A stretch of DNA of 64,000 nt from contig NZ_JAFHAP010000004.1 of assembly GCF_016938855.1 (NCBI RefSeq), positions 62,001-126,000 on the forward strand, written 5' to 3'. Below the pieces are notes generated by a model. It had not been told where the DNA came from. It did not search any database and was given only the letters and a program-made list of their open reading frames with translations. This document shows, one piece after another, positions 37,396 through 47,609 of this stretch. Source of the DNA: Polycladomyces zharkentensis (GTDB taxonomy: Bacteria; Bacillota; Bacilli; Thermoactinomycetales; JIR-001). The position numbers were made by a program, and so were the translations under genes. How positions within the stretch are numbered: the first letter of the stretch is position 1; the number at the start of each line of letters is the position of its first letter.

Positions 37396-37876
37396 CGGTC
37401 GCACTCGCTTTCGCCGCCGGTTCTTCCGAGTCGTGCGCCGGCTGACGGAACGTGTCGATCATCAACAGAATGACACCGATGACGATGGCGGAATCAGCCA
37501 CATTGAAGATGGGGTAATGAATCAACCGAAAATCGAAAAAGTCGATGACTTCCCCGAGTCGTACCCGATCCAGCAAATTGCCGGTGGCTCCTCCCAGAAT
37601 GAGGGCGAACGACCACGCAGCCCCGGATCGCTCCCTGCCCAAACGATGCAAATACACCAGCAAAAAAGCAATGACAACCAACGTAACAGTGATAAACAAC
37701 CACTGCTGGTTTTGCAGGATGCCAAACGCCGCTCCGCGGTTGCGATGAGATGTGATGTAAAATACCCCTTGAATCAGGGGAATGGATTCATATAGTGACA
37801 TTTTGGTCGCAACCAACCATTTGGTCAGTTGGTCGATCACCAACACGGTTAACGCGATCACGTAGTACCATACCAC
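37388..37876 (-). CDS. lspA: Lipoprotein signal peptidase
   Basis: It cleaves the signal peptide of diacylglyceryl-modified prolipoproteins in the membrane. The 162-residue protein has four membrane helices and the catalytic aspartates Asp103 (GNLLDRVRLGE) and Asp128 (FNVADSAIVIG). The start is a GTG behind AGGAGGAAAACAGTCA; upstream ATGs in the same frame would give an unusual 79-residue extension. Confidence 0.94.
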   Translation of the reverse strand: MVWYYVIALTVLVIDQLTKWLVATKMSLYESIPLIQGVFYITSHRNRGAAFGILQNQQWLFITVTLVVIAFLLVYLHRLGRERSGAAWSFALILGGATGNLLDRVRLGEVIDFFDFRLIHYPIFNVADSAIVIGVILLMIDTFRQPAHDSEEPAAKASATDD

Positions 37877-38182
37877 TGACTGTTTTCCTCCTGTCCCTTC
37901 ACGCGTCCATGCCATGCCTGCATCTTCCATTGATTGTAGCACAGCGGAATGGGCGGACACAATGACAGGGATTTGAACGAACACGGGGCAAAAAGCGAAA
38001 CACCAAACCAACGCAGTGAAAGCCTTCAAAAGCACGGAATGAAACAGTGACTGATCGGTGAATGAGACTGCTGACATCGTGTATCTTTTCATGTTTTCCC
38101 AAGCGAGCGACAAGACTCATGCCCAATCGAGGAAAGCGCGAGGATGGCGTCACCGGACCATTTTCTCCTGAGCGAAGCATCC

Positions 38183-38400
38183 TTTACAGAAAAAGCCGCC
38201 TGATAGCCCACGGCGCCCATAGGAAGTACCCTTGGGGTATTTCAATCGTGGGATGACAGGCGGCGTTGCTCGGTGCCCCCTGAAGAAGGCGCTTGGAGCA
38301 ACATACCCGAAACAGAAATGGACTGAGGGCATTAACCACTCAAGAATCCCACGGAGACCATAGGGAGTGCCTGTGGTACTTTAGCCGTGTGGAGTGTCAA
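38183..38400 (+). mobile_element. Compact relic of an IS200/IS605-type element with an enlarged right-end hairpin
   Basis: The first arm (38183-38270, TTTACAGAAAAAGCCGCC onward) is the inverse of 5190-5282. The right end (38300-38400) matches the relic at 4850-4960. No protein-coding part remains, so the whole element is about 218 bases. The right-end hairpin arms CCCACGG and CCGTGTGG are separated by an extra 24 bases, AGACCATAGGGAGTGCCTGT and GGTA, that resemble the hairpin of the first arm. The rest of the 37877-38559 gap shows no gene. Confidence 0.6.
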
Positions 38401-38559
38401 TTGCGCCCGTATGCAGGTTGTGAAGCGGCTTTTCGCTTTCCGAAAGGGCGACAGGCAGAGGGGCATAATACACGCGATATTGACCGGCCCTTTCTTGGTT
38501 GCTACGGAACTTGAAACAGGTTATCGGAGCCCGCGGGCTTGGTCAGCAACCTGATCCTA

Positions 38560-39258
38560 TCATTTTTTCCGTCGTTTTTCCCGTGACGCTTCTGCACGGT
38601 CATATGCTTCGTTGTGTGTGATGTCCGTAATCGCTTCGGTATTGCCATGTGCGTCCGTAATCGTGAACCCTTCGAAGTCGTCAATATAGCCCCGTTTTTC
38701 ATCGTGATCGATCGTCAACTCATTGTAGTTCTTACCTTCGCGGAAATAGTCCGGTGGGTTGGATGTGCCGTATTGTTCCACTTCCTGCCATGCGTCCTCG
38801 GCATCATAAGCGGTTCTTTCCTCATCCCCGTCGTTAAAATGCTCACCAAATGGCGGATGAATCACTTGCTCTTCTACCGGCCGGCGTCGGGAAACATGTC
38901 CACCCGGTTGATGTTCCTTGCAATAGACGGTGGCGGGTACCGCTTCCAGCCGCTCGTAGGGAATGGGTTTCCCGCAGACGACGCATCGACCATACGTACC
39001 TTCTTCCATGCGCAATAATGCCAGCTCGATTTCCTCCAATTGGTGTTCGGCGGCCTCATTCAACGCCAGATCCTTTTCCCGTTCGTACAGCTCCGTGCCG
39101 ATATCGGCGGGATGATTGTCATAGCCCGACAATTCACCGATGGAATCGTTCATCCCTCGTGCCATCCCGAAATGATCATTTCCTGCCAGCCGTTCCTCCA
39201 AACGCCGTTTTTCCTCCAGCAATTGCGCCCGCAAAGCGGACTGTTGTGCTTCCGTCAT
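38560..39258 (-). CDS. ylyA: DksA/TraR-type zinc finger protein of the YteA/YlyA sporulation family
   Basis: The 232-residue protein has an N-terminal coiled coil (about 1-95), a zinc-finger-like motif with CVVC and CKEH (TYGRCVVCGKPIPYERLEAV, then VYCKEHQPGG) in which the last ligand is His, as in YteA-type proteins, and a long acidic tail. In B. subtilis ylyA, a DksA-like RNA polymerase-binding protein of the forespore, sits between ileS and lspA; the same position here supports the name. Confidence 0.8.
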   Translation of the reverse strand: MTEAQQSALRAQLLEEKRRLEERLAGNDHFGMARGMNDSIGELSGYDNHPADIGTELYEREKDLALNEAAEHQLEEIELALLRMEEGTYGRCVVCGKPIPYERLEAVPATVYCKEHQPGGHVSRRRPVEEQVIHPPFGEHFNDGDEERTAYDAEDAWQEVEQYGTSNPPDYFREGKNYNELTIDHDEKRGYIDDFEGFTITDAHGNTEAITDITHNEAYDRAEASREKRRKK

Positions 39259-39276
39259 GGAGATGATGCCTCCTTC

Positions 39277-39639
39277 TCAATATGTGGGCCGGTTTAAATC
39301 CAGTTGTGCCTGGACGATTTTCACGATTTCCGCGACAAAATTGCCGATGACAGGGAGGTTCAGTGCCCCGATTCTTTGCAGGGCATACACGATGAATGAA
39401 GCGAACAGGGTAAATCCGATCGCAATCCCGACGCCGCGTGCGATGCCGGTTACGATGTTAATGACGACCAAACGGAACGGATGATTCAATAACTGTACAT
39501 ATTCCGCGATCTCACTTGCCTCCAGCCGACGGGCGAGGGTTTTCAACTGTTTGTCGATCCGCTCGAACCAATGGCGGTTTCCCTGAACGCGTTCGCCCAC
39601 ATTCATCCCCCCGAACCACTTTTCCAATAGCTTCTCCAT
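39277..39639 (-). CDS. DUF5665 membrane protein
   Basis: A protein of about 120 residues with an amphipathic N-terminal part (DKQLKTLARRLEASEIAEYV), the phrase LLNHPFRLVVINIVTGIARG typical of DUF5665, and one or two membrane helices (GIAIGFTLFASFIVYAL). Its function is unknown. The start is uncertain: the ATG used has no clear ribosome site, and an in-frame TTG upstream or an internal ATG behind GGGGGG are alternatives. It lies 18 bases before the ylyA-like gene and may be cotranscribed with it. Confidence 0.7.
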   Translation of the reverse strand: MEKLLEKWFGGMNVGERVQGNRHWFERIDKQLKTLARRLEASEIAEYVQLLNHPFRLVVINIVTGIARGVGIAIGFTLFASFIVYALQRIGALNLPVIGNFVAEIVKIVQAQLDLNRPTY

Positions 39640-39680
39640 GACGTCAACTGTTGTTGCATACAAAAAAATGGCGATACCAA

Positions 39681-39715
39681 AAAGAAAAAGCTGTTTCCTG
39701 TTGGTCAGGAAACAG
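39681..39715 (-). terminator. Terminator downstream of ileS
   Basis: Read leftward, CTGTTTCCTG and CAGGAAACAG form a perfect 10-base stem with a five-base loop, followed by CTTTTTCTTTTT. It lies about 395 bases after the ileS stop, with a full repeat C directly before it. Confidence 0.8.
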
Positions 39716-39721
39716 CAAGAC

Positions 39722-39918
39722 AGACAAAGTGTTGAACCACTCGCGATTCCGGGTGCGCCGTTTCCCTCTTGGTCCTGTTTCGTCAGTTCAAAGGTCGCTC
39801 ATTGGGAAAACGGCCACCCTTTTTTAGGGTAGGAGTCCGAATTTCCCGTCGATCGACGCTGGCTGATGCTACGGAGCGGGACGGGAATTCGGAGCCGCGG
39901 ACTTTGTCAATCACCTGG
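39722..39918. repeat. Intergenic repeat C, full copy 1
   Basis: A roughly 195-base element bounded by inverted GACAAAG and CTTTGTC. It has two internal hairpins: CCGTTTCCC pairing with GGGAAAACGG, and GTCCGAATTTCCCGTC pairing with GACGGGAATTCGGAGC. It matches 51591-51780 over its whole length. It contains no gene and looks like a miniature element. The remainder of the gap up to ileS (39919-40110) shows no gene. Confidence 0.75.
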
Positions 39919-40110
39919 CGTTTCCCGCTTAGCGAGAAACAGCCTGAGAATACCGCAATGTTTCGCAAAGACCTGATTGCCGCGACTGAAGTATGTCTGT
40001 GGCAAGTTCGCTTGCATAGAGGAATGCCCACGGTCGGACCTTCGCACGTTCCGGCTCGATGATTGCCCGGTCCCCCATCAGTGCCCGCGGACATTGATCC
40101 TCGCTCCTGA

Positions 40111-42888
40111 TCAAACTGTGCCGGTATCCAGCTTCCGCACGATTTCCGCACAACGGGCACAAATCGTCGGATGATCCGGGTCTTGCCCCACTGTCGGGGA
40201 TACCACCCAACAACGTTCGCATTTTTCGCCCGGCGCCACTTCCACCTTGACTGCGATTCCTTTCCCGACGACGGCACCCTCCGCCGGTACATTACCGGGT
40301 GCATGCAGTTCCGTGTGGGAGACGATGAACACGGCGGACAGGTCTTCGATCTCCGACAACAACCGATATGTGCGCTCATCCGGGTACAGATGGACGGACG
40401 CACCGAGCGAATTGCCGATCACCTTGTTTTGCCGCGCTTCCTCCAACGCTTTCAGCACGACGTCACGCACCTCGAGGAAGGCATTCCATTTTTTCTCCAA
40501 TGTTTCGTCCAAAACACTGCGATCCACTTGCGGCAGATCGGTCAGATGAACGCTTTCTTCCGTTTTCCCCGGCGTATGCTGCCATACTTCCTCCGCCGTA
40601 TGCGGCAGGATCGGGCTGATCAGCGGGTTGACGGTGGTCAAGATGCGATACAGCACGGTTTGTGATGCCCGGCGTGTTTCGGCATCGGCAGGCAATGTGT
40701 ACAGGCGATCCTTCAACACGTCCAGATAGAACTGGCTCAAAAACACGGTGCAGAAATGATGGATCGCATAGTACACTTGATGAAACTCGTACGCCTCATA
40801 AGCCCGTGTGACGCGCTCAATCAGACGCTGAAGCTGAATGTAGGCGAATCGATCCAACTCTGGCCATTTTTCAACGGGGACGCTGTCCTTCGCCGGATCG
40901 AAATCGGCCAGGTTCCCCAGCAGGAAGCGGAATGTATTGCGGATTTTGCGGTATGCCTCCGCAATTTGTTTCAGAATCTCATCGGAAATCCGCACATCGG
41001 CCTGATAATCGACCGAGGCCACCCACAGACGCAGAATGTCCGCACCGAATTGTTGGATCACTTTTTGCGGCTCAATCGTATTGCCGAGCGACTTGGACAT
41101 TTTCCGCCCTTCACCGTCCAACGCGAACCCGTGGCTCAACACCTCCCGGTACGGTGCTTGCCCGGTCGTGGCCACTGCCGTCGACAGCGACGAGTTAAAC
41201 CAGCCGCGATACTGGTCCGATCCTTCCAAATACATGTCGGCCGGCCACTGGAGTTCTGCCCGTTGTTTCAACACAGCCCGGTGGCTTGAACCGGAATCGA
41301 ACCACACATCCATCGTGTCCGTTTCCTTGCGGAATGAGGTGTGGCCGCAGGATTCACAAGCCGCTTGATCCGGCAACAGTTCGGCGACATCTTTGGCATA
41401 CCAGGCGGAAGAGCCTTCCCGTGCAAACAGGGCGGCGATGTGCTCGATCGACTCTTCGGTGATGTAAGGTTCTCCGCATTGTTCACAATAGAAAATGGGT
41501 AACGGTACGCCCCAGATCCGCTGACGGGAAATGCACCAATCACCGCGATCGGCGATCATGTTGTGCAAACGGGTTTCTCCCCAGGCAGGCGTCCATTTCA
41601 CTTTTCGGATCGCTTCCAGCATCTGTTCGCGGAATCCGTCGATCGAAGCAAACCATTGATGGGTCGCCCGGAAGATCACCGGCTTTTTCGTCCGCCAATC
41701 ATGCGGGTATTGGTGGGTGATGAACGACAATTTCAACAAGGCGCCCACTTCTTCCAGCTTCTTTGTCACTTCCTTGTTGGCATCGTCGTAAAACAGTCCT
41801 TCAAAGCCGGGAGCTTCCGCCGTCATCCGGCCTTTTTCATCCACGGGACACAATACGCCCAAATTGTATTTTTGCCCGAGGAGGAAGTCCTCTTCCCCGT
41901 GTCCGGGAGCCGTGTGTACGCAACCGGTACCCGCATCCAACGTCACGTGATCACCCAGAACCACCGGGGATTTTCGGTCGTAGAAGGGATGACGGCATAC
42001 GACGCCTTCCAGTTCGCTCCCCTTCCACGAACCCACCCGTTCGTAATCGGTGATGCCGCAAATTTTCATCACTTGATCCACCAATTCGTCCGCCATAAGC
42101 AACTGCCGGTCTCCCGCCTTCACCAGGGTGTATTTGAAATCGGGATGAACGGCAATGCCCAAGTTGGCCGGGATCGTCCACGGGGTGGTGGTCCAGATGA
42201 CAACCGCCGTGTTGTCTTCCGGCAACACGCCATTTCCGTTCTGCACCGGGAACGCCACGTAGATGGAAGGCGAGCGCTTATCCTTGTATTCGATCTCCGC
42301 TTCCGCCAAAGCCGTTTCCGAAGAAGGAGACCAATATACCGCCTTCAGCCCGCGATAAATGTAGCCTTTGCGGACCATTTCACCGAAAACGCGTACCTGT
42401 TCCGCTTCATACTCGGGTTTCAGGGTGAGGTACGGGTTTTCCCAGTCTCCCAGTACACCCAGCCGTTTGAATTGCGCTTTTTGTTTTTCCACGAACGACA
42501 AGGCATATTCCTTGCACAGCTCGCGGAAAGTGATGGGGTCCACCTCTTTGCGGTTGACTCCTTTTTTGGTGATAATGGCGTGTTCGATGGGCAGTCCGTG
42601 CGTGTCCCATCCCGGGACATACGGGGCATCATATCCCTGCAGGTTTTTGAACCGGACGATGATGTCCTTCAGGATTTTGTTCAACGCATGTCCGATATGG
42701 ATATCGCCGTTGGCGTACGGCGGTCCGTCGTGCAGGATGAATTTCGGACGTCCTTTGCGTTTTTCGCGCGTTTTGTGATACAGATCAATTTCGTCCCACC
42801 ATTTTTGCCAATCCGGTTCCCGATTGGGCAAATTGGCCCGCATGGGGAAATCCGTTTTCGGCAGATGCAGCGTTTTGCTGTAATCCAT
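40111..42888 (-). CDS. ileS: Isoleucyl-tRNA synthetase
   Basis: It charges tRNA-Ile. The 925-residue class I synthetase has HIGH at 64-67 ([11 protein letters not shown]), KMSKS in [12 protein letters not shown], an editing domain in between, and a C-terminal zinc-binding part (CERCWVV with ICARCAEIV). It is the bacterial type with the zinc tail. The start ATG has AAGGGAGGACCTGT upstream, and expression is controlled by the T-box leader. Confidence 0.97.
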   Translation of the reverse strand: MDYSKTLHLPKTDFPMRANLPNREPDWQKWWDEIDLYHKTREKRKGRPKFILHDGPPYANGDIHIGHALNKILKDIIVRFKNLQGYDAPYVPGWDTHGLPIEHAIITKKGVNRKEVDPITFRELCKEYALSFVEKQKAQFKRLGVLGDWENPYLTLKPEYEAEQVRVFGEMVRKGYIYRGLKAVYWSPSSETALAEAEIEYKDKRSPSIYVAFPVQNGNGVLPEDNTAVVIWTTTPWTIPANLGIAVHPDFKYTLVKAGDRQLLMADELVDQVMKICGITDYERVGSWKGSELEGVVCRHPFYDRKSPVVLGDHVTLDAGTGCVHTAPGHGEEDFLLGQKYNLGVLCPVDEKGRMTAEAPGFEGLFYDDANKEVTKKLEEVGALLKLSFITHQYPHDWRTKKPVIFRATHQWFASIDGFREQMLEAIRKVKWTPAWGETRLHNMIADRGDWCISRQRIWGVPLPIFYCEQCGEPYITEESIEHIAALFAREGSSAWYAKDVAELLPDQAACESCGHTSFRKETDTMDVWFDSGSSHRAVLKQRAELQWPADMYLEGSDQYRGWFNSSLSTAVATTGQAPYREVLSHGFALDGEGRKMSKSLGNTIEPQKVIQQFGADILRLWVASVDYQADVRISDEILKQIAEAYRKIRNTFRFLLGNLADFDPAKDSVPVEKWPELDRFAYIQLQRLIERVTRAYEAYEFHQVYYAIHHFCTVFLSQFYLDVLKDRLYTLPADAETRRASQTVLYRILTTVNPLISPILPHTAEEVWQHTPGKTEESVHLTDLPQVDRSVLDETLEKKWNAFLEVRDVVLKALEEARQNKVIGNSLGASVHLYPDERTYRLLSEIEDLSAVFIVSHTELHAPGNVPAEGAVVGKGIAVKVEVAPGEKCERCWVVSPTVGQDPDHPTICARCAEIVRKLDTGTV

Positions 42889-42917
42889 ACAGGTCCTCCC
42901 TTCACTCTTTTCAAAAT

Positions 42918-43170
42918 AAAAAACCTTCTTCATCCGCTAGGGACGAGAAGGTTCCCGTGGTACCACCCTAATGAGCCGATTTCGTCGCCAAAAACGGCCC
43001 ACTCTCTCATTCGTTAACGGGAATGACGCGGTCCACCCTACTCTCGTCACTCGCGATTTCGGGCGACGGCTCCCGGGGGATTTTCGGAACGGAGGTCCGG
43101 ATTAGGCTCGCACCATCCCTAATTCGCTGTCACACGGACACATCCGCCTACTCTTCCCGTTCTTCGCCGT
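42918..43170 (-). promoter_or_regulatory. T-box leader of ileS
   Basis: Read leftward, the leader contains GGATGGTGCGAGCC (stem I), the T-box sequence AGGGTGGTACCACGGG (42954-42970), and the terminator AACCTTCTCGTCCC with the matching AAGAAGGTT and six T (42918-42953). An ATC triplet at 43079-43081, in CGAAAATCCCCC just before GGGAGCC, is placed like a specifier and fits isoleucine. Uncharged tRNA-Ile should favour the antiterminator. Confidence 0.92.
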
Positions 43171-43186
43171 TGACAATGTTCGTTTA

Positions 43187-43215
43187 TTCTAGAAAAATTC
43201 TCCTCACGAAGCAAC
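43187..43215 (-). promoter_or_regulatory. Sigma-A promoter of ileS
   Basis: Read leftward, TTGCTT (43210-43215) and TAGAAT (43187-43192) are 17 bases apart and lie directly before the T-box leader. Confidence 0.55.
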
Positions 43216-43292
43216 ACATCATCGCAGCCATAAGGAAGGCATATGTACTTCCTGAATTCTCCATGACCTATGATGCCTTGCTTCCTGACGAA

Positions 43293-44102
43293 TTAAAACA
43301 TCGCTTTCTTCTTCAGCTTGCGCGACGTACGGCGCAATTCGCGACGCGGTTCGTCCTCTTCTTCGAGCTGATATGAGGGTTCCGGTTGATCCATCGGATC
43401 TTGGTACTCTTCATGATGGCCATGATGATAGTCATCGAAATCGTGATGGAGATCCTCTTCCATTTCCGGTTCAGACGGTTGGGCCAATTGCTCCAATTGT
43501 TTTCCGGTTTCCTCCAGCCCTTCCTCCAGCTCCTCGAGGGACTCCCAATCGCTATTCTCCAAAATATCCAAATGAGATTGCACCAATGTACGGAAACGGG
43601 CACGGTAAATCGTCGCTTTTTGCTTCAGGCCGACCAGCTCGCTGTGGATGGCGCGCGCTTTTTGCAACGCTTCGTTGATGATGCGGTCGGCATTTTTCTC
43701 CGCTTCCTGCACGATCAGCTCCGCTTCTTTCTTCGCGTTCAACCGCACTTCTTCCGCCACTTCCTGGGCAACGCGGATCGATTTGTGGATACTTTGCTCC
43801 ATCGAGGTCAACGCGGCCGCGGACGGCTGTTGGTACATCGGTTCAGGTTGATAACGCGGTTGCGGCGGCTGCGGCGATTGCGACTGAGGAGCTTGGACCG
43901 GAGCCATGGATTGTTGTTCCATCAACCGCTCCAGTTCAGCCTGCAATTCTTCCACTTGTTCTTCCAGCTGTTGCTTTTCGCGGATCAGGAATTCGAAGTC
44001 TTTAATGATCTGATCCAAAAAATCGTTCACTTCGTCGACATCGTAACCACGGAAAGATCGGCTGAATTCCTTATTGTGTATATCATAAGGCGTAAGCGGC
44101 AT
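43293..44102 (-). CDS. divIVA: Cell division protein DivIVA
   Basis: DivIVA marks negatively curved membrane at poles and septa. The 269-residue protein has the membrane-binding N-terminus (MPLTPYDIHNKEFSRSFRGY), a first coiled coil, a Pro/Gln-rich linker (about 75-100), a second coiled coil, and a long acidic, His-rich tail ending in RRTSRKLKKKAMF. It is longer than the 164-residue B. subtilis protein mainly through linker and tail. The start ATG has GAGGAGGTGCGGACT upstream. Its position after ylmH is the conserved one. Confidence 0.94.
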   Translation of the reverse strand: MPLTPYDIHNKEFSRSFRGYDVDEVNDFLDQIIKDFEFLIREKQQLEEQVEELQAELERLMEQQSMAPVQAPQSQSPQPPQPRYQPEPMYQQPSAAALTSMEQSIHKSIRVAQEVAEEVRLNAKKEAELIVQEAEKNADRIINEALQKARAIHSELVGLKQKATIYRARFRTLVQSHLDILENSDWESLEELEEGLEETGKQLEQLAQPSEPEMEEDLHHDFDDYHHGHHEEYQDPMDQPEPSYQLEEEDEPRRELRRTSRKLKKKAMF

Positions 44103-44234
44103 AGTCCGCACCTCCTCAATAGATTGCTTCTCCTCTCTATTCGACAATACTAACAAAAATCCTCCCGGAAAGCTACCTCTACTTGTCACATTGAAGAAAA
44201 GTTTATTGTTAATAATGGGATTATTTGCATATGT

Positions 44235-45014
44235 TTATTTCATTTTCAGGACTTCGACCCAATACCTCCCTTTTTTTGTCCTCCCGTCTATTTTCCCCAC
44301 AAGCAGGCGACCGAAACCCCGAAGCGAGATCATGTCCTGTTCGGCGACCGTCTCGGCCGGATTGTCAACGACCTTCCAATTCACCTTGCATTTGCCACTC
44401 TTGATCACTTGTGCCGCTTTGGAGCGGGAGAGGCGAAAACCTTCGGCGCACACGGCATCCACACGAAGCGATGCTACCGTGATGGACTGCGCAATCGCCT
44501 CGCGTTCCGGGATCACCAGCTCCTCCCGGCCGATCTCCTCGACGGATACCGTCTCTCTGCCGACACGGCTTAAATGCAATCGGATATAATCGGCCAATTC
44601 ATCCGCTACGATCGCATGACAGCCTTCCGGATGCAGGAGCAGATCGCCCAATTTCTCACGCTTGATCCCCAATCCGAGCAGGGAACCCAATACGTCGGGG
44701 TGCTTCAGCTCTCTTCCCGAATGCGGACGAATGGCTAGAAAGGCCAAACCGGACGACAATTCTTCCGGTGGGAAATGAGCGGGAAGCACCCACATGCGAC
44801 ACCGTTCCGCTCCTTCATACCCTCCGTCGGACCACACCCCGATGTCTGGCTCCCGGTTGACCAAGGACCGAACGATAAACTGCTGGCGAGGGTCCAAAAA
44901 TGGCGTCTGCACGGGTTGATACTTCTTCGCAGCCCGGTAAACCCAATCCAAGCCCCTCTCCACGAACGGTCGTTCCTCCGGTCTGAAATGAGCGAACAAC
45001 GCTTCGCGCTTCAT
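44235..45014 (-). CDS. ylmH: S4-domain RNA-binding protein YlmH
   Basis: A 259-residue protein with a central YlmH domain and a C-terminal S4 RNA-binding domain (about 180-250, SLRVDAVCAEGFRLSRSKAAQ). YlmH binds ribosomes, and B. subtilis YlmH has been linked to ribosome-associated quality control, so it may be a functional partner of rqcH at 16.7 kb; that link is inference. The ATG overlaps the yggT stop by four bases. Confidence 0.9.
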   Translation of the reverse strand: MKREALFAHFRPEERPFVERGLDWVYRAAKKYQPVQTPFLDPRQQFIVRSLVNREPDIGVWSDGGYEGAERCRMWVLPAHFPPEELSSGLAFLAIRPHSGRELKHPDVLGSLLGLGIKREKLGDLLLHPEGCHAIVADELADYIRLHLSRVGRETVSVEEIGREELVIPEREAIAQSITVASLRVDAVCAEGFRLSRSKAAQVIKSGKCKVNWKVVDNPAETVAEQDMISLRGFGRLLVGKIDGRTKKGRYWVEVLKMK

Positions 45015-45286
45015 GTCAGCCAGCCGATCACCAAGCCCAGGATGTAGAGAACACCGTACTCCATGAAATGGAGCGCAATCAGGGCCACAATCGGGGAGAT
45101 GTCCAACATGCCGAAAGGAGGGATCAAATTCCTGAAAATGGACAGGTACGGCTCCACCAACCGCGCCAAAAAATAAGCGATTGGTGTCTCTCTCGCTTGG
45201 GGGACCCACGAGAGCAAAATATAAATGATAATCAGGATATTGTAAAGGTAAAAACCCCAATGAACCAACTCATACACTGCGCTCAT
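45011..45286 (-). CDS. YggT/YlmG-family membrane protein
   Basis: A 91-residue protein with two hydrophobic segments (about 8-27 and 60-85) and the family motif SWVPQARETPIAYFLARLVEPYLSIFR in part. It belongs to the conserved ylm cluster between sepF and ylmH and is thought to be linked to division or membrane organisation. The precise role is unknown. Confidence 0.9.
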   Translation of the reverse strand: MSAVYELVHWGFYLYNILIIIYILLSWVPQARETPIAYFLARLVEPYLSIFRNLIPPFGMLDISPIVALIALHFMEYGVLYILGLVIGWLT

Positions 45287-45290
45287 TCGT

Positions 45291-45704
45291 TCACCTCAGC
45301 AATTCTTTGGCGTCATCGGACATCAGATCCGATATGGTTCCCTGCACATCTACATTGGCCGGTGTGCACATAAAGATATTGGGACCCAATTTTTGAATGT
45401 TGCCGCCCAGTGCATACACCGTTCCGCTTAAAAAGTCCACAATCCGAACTGCTTGTTCCTTGTCCACGCGTTGCAGGTTGACGACGACCGGGCGATGGCT
45501 TTTGATGTTGTCGGCGATTTCTTGAGCATCGTCGTAGGTGCGGGGTTCGATCAGCATCACACGGATGTTTTTCTGGGTGTGCAACGATACCACATGCCCG
45601 CTACGTCCTTTGGTCGATACCGACTCGGTATCCTCCCCATGGTATTCCACCACGTCATCCTCTGTGATCCCGAAAAAGTTCATCACCCGTTGGATGAAAC
45701 TCAA
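45291..45704 (-). CDS. sepF: Cell division protein SepF
   Basis: SepF polymerises on FtsZ bundles and tethers them to the membrane. The 137-residue protein has the N-terminal amphipathic membrane-binding helix ([12 protein letters not shown]), an acidic linker, and a C-terminal domain with [20 protein letters not shown] and [20 protein letters not shown]. It lies between ylmE and yggT as usual. Confidence 0.95.
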   Translation of the reverse strand: MSFIQRVMNFFGITEDDVVEYHGEDTESVSTKGRSGHVVSLHTQKNIRVMLIEPRTYDDAQEIADNIKSHRPVVVNLQRVDKEQAVRIVDFLSGTVYALGGNIQKLGPNIFMCTPANVDVQGTISDLMSDDAKELLR

Positions 45705-45730
45705 TCAAAATCGCCTCCTCACCGGCCGTC

Positions 45731-46423
45731 TTACTTTTGCCTCCCCACCAACACCGACCCCAGACGCAGGAATGTTGCGCCTTCCTCAACGGCGATGGGA
45801 TAGTCTTGCGACATGCCCATGGACAAATGCGGAACATGCAATCGGGTATCCCCCAGTTTTTGCAATTCGACCTGCAGCTGTTTCAAACGCCGGAAAAACG
45901 GACGAACTTCCTCCGGTTGATCCGTTTTGGGCGCCATCGTCATCAATCCTACGACTTGAATACGCGGACATGTCTCCACCACTTCGCGGGCGAAATCCGT
46001 CAACTCTGCCGGCGCGATGCCGTGTTTGCTCTCTTCACCGGACACATTGACCTGGATGAAGCACTTCACCTGCTTGTCCGCTTTTTCCGCGCGGGACTGG
46101 ATCTCCTTCGCCAGCGAATATCGGTCGAGTGAATGAATATATGTAAATCGATTGATGACGTCCTTCACCTTGTTCCGCTGCAGGTGACCGATGAAGTGCC
46201 ACACTCCCCGGCCTTCAAGCGCTTCGAATTTGGGTACGGCTTCCTGCGCCCGGCTTTCGCCAATGTCTTCGATTCCCGCATCCAATACTGCGCGGGTGGT
46301 TTCCAAATCCACATATTTGGTGACCGCGACCACACGCACTTCGTTGGGGTTACGGCCGACCCGGGCACAAGCGTCAGCAATGGTTTTCCTGATCTGTTCC
46401 CAACGTTGCCGCAGTTCGTCCAT
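45731..46423 (-). CDS. ylmE: Pyridoxal phosphate homeostasis protein YlmE/YggS
   Basis: A 230-residue single-domain PLP-binding TIM barrel. The lysine that holds PLP is in VRVVAVTKYVD near residue 36, and the phosphate-binding region is in LSMGMSQDYPIAVEEGATFLRLGS. The start ATG shares a base with the pgeF stop. It helps balance PLP and amino acid pools. Confidence 0.93.
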   Translation of the reverse strand: MDELRQRWEQIRKTIADACARVGRNPNEVRVVAVTKYVDLETTRAVLDAGIEDIGESRAQEAVPKFEALEGRGVWHFIGHLQRNKVKDVINRFTYIHSLDRYSLAKEIQSRAEKADKQVKCFIQVNVSGEESKHGIAPAELTDFAREVVETCPRIQVVGLMTMAPKTDQPEEVRPFFRRLKQLQVELQKLGDTRLHVPHLSMGMSQDYPIAVEEGATFLRLGSVLVGRQK

Positions 46424-47235
46424 CAGCCATCTCCCCTGTTCCGTTTCACGATCCATGCTACCATGCGTCCTGTTTTTCCTTTATCACGCCGGTATGAAAA
46501 AAAATATTCGGGATGACAGCTGGTGCACCAATGCGTCAATTCCACATGTTCCGGACGAATCCCTTCCAAAATCAGCATTTCCCGATTGGCCAATCGCAAA
46601 TCCAACTTCCATTTTCCGGGTTGGATCGACTTCAAGATTTCATTGGACGCGGATGGCAAAACTTCCTGCAAAGCGCCGGCCACCCGATCGTCCACTTCAT
46701 AACAGCATCCCCCGATCGACGGCGCAATTGCTGCGCGGATGCGTCCGACATCGGCTCCCATCTGTACCATGCGACGCACCATCTTCGGGCCGATCCCGCC
46801 CACTGTACCGCGCCATCCCGCATGGGCAATGCCGATCACGTCCACATCGGGGCTGTAGAAAATCAGTGGTACACAGTCTGCATAAAAAGAAGTCAACCAA
46901 ACACCGGATGCTCTGGTCACCAAACCGTCCGTATCAGCAAAGGCCGTTCGGCGGGAATCGCTCCCACGTCCCCGATCCTCTGCACGAACTTCCCGGATAT
47001 CCGTGCCATGAACCTGTTCACCGCAGGTCCACCATGCAAAAGGCAGATTCAACGCCTTCGCCAACGATTTTCGGTTGGCGATGACACGATCGGGATCATC
47101 CCCCACGTGAAGAGCGTAATTTTTCCCGCCTCCTCTGGCGCTCATCCCTACCGACAGATGAGGGAATTCCTTTTCCCACTTTGAAAGGAAAAAACAGGGG
47201 GCGCCAGCACCATCATGAAACTGAAATGGTTCCAT
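46423..47235 (-). CDS. pgeF: Laccase-domain protein PgeF/YlmD
   Basis: A 270-residue DUF152/multicopper-like protein; E. coli PgeF corrects a wrong amino acid in the peptidoglycan stem. The metal site motifs are visible: HAGWRGTVGGI, SIGGCCYEV and the C-terminal CTSCHPE. The start ATG has GGAGGGGAGCGA upstream; an upstream in-frame ATG has a weaker site. Confidence 0.92.
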   Translation of the reverse strand: MEPFQFHDGAGAPCFFLSKWEKEFPHLSVGMSARGGGKNYALHVGDDPDRVIANRKSLAKALNLPFAWWTCGEQVHGTDIREVRAEDRGRGSDSRRTAFADTDGLVTRASGVWLTSFYADCVPLIFYSPDVDVIGIAHAGWRGTVGGIGPKMVRRMVQMGADVGRIRAAIAPSIGGCCYEVDDRVAGALQEVLPSASNEILKSIQPGKWKLDLRLANREMLILEGIRPEHVELTHWCTSCHPEYFFSYRRDKGKTGRMVAWIVKRNRGDG

Positions 47236-47297
47236 TCGCTCCCCTCCTTCCATCATATTACCACATTTCGGTGACGAGACAAAGAGACACTTATCAG

Positions 47298-47609
47298 TCA
47301 ATCCTCAGGAGAAGGAGGTAAAAACGGCGGCTGTGAGGAAGAGTGATTGTCGTAATATTCGTAGGATGATGTTGTTGAATGCAATCGCACCAAAATGACG
47401 TCTGTTCCGATTTTCACGATTTGCCGCCATGGAATGACCCACTCTTTCCCCCCGGAAAAAAGACCGAACAGCCGGTTTTCTGCCGGCACCACAATCGCCT
47501 TGATCTGACCCATTTTCAAATCGATCTCCACATCGTGGATTTGCCCCAGTTTTTGTCCGTCCTGAACGTTGACCACATCTTTGGCCTGCAACTCGGAAAT
47601 TTTGATCAC
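47298..47609 (-). CDS. ylmC: YlmC/YmxH-family PRC-barrel protein
   Basis: A 103-residue protein with the PRC-barrel pattern ISELQAKDVVNVQDGQKLGQ and KEWVIPWRQIVKIG, plus a Pro/Ser-rich tail. The start is GTG behind AAGGGGGATCACCCC. The family is linked to sporulation and is usually next to sigG, as here. Confidence 0.85.
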   Translation of the reverse strand: MIKISELQAKDVVNVQDGQKLGQIHDVEIDLKMGQIKAIVVPAENRLFGLFSGGKEWVIPWRQIVKIGTDVILVRLHSTTSSYEYYDNHSSSQPPFLPPSPED

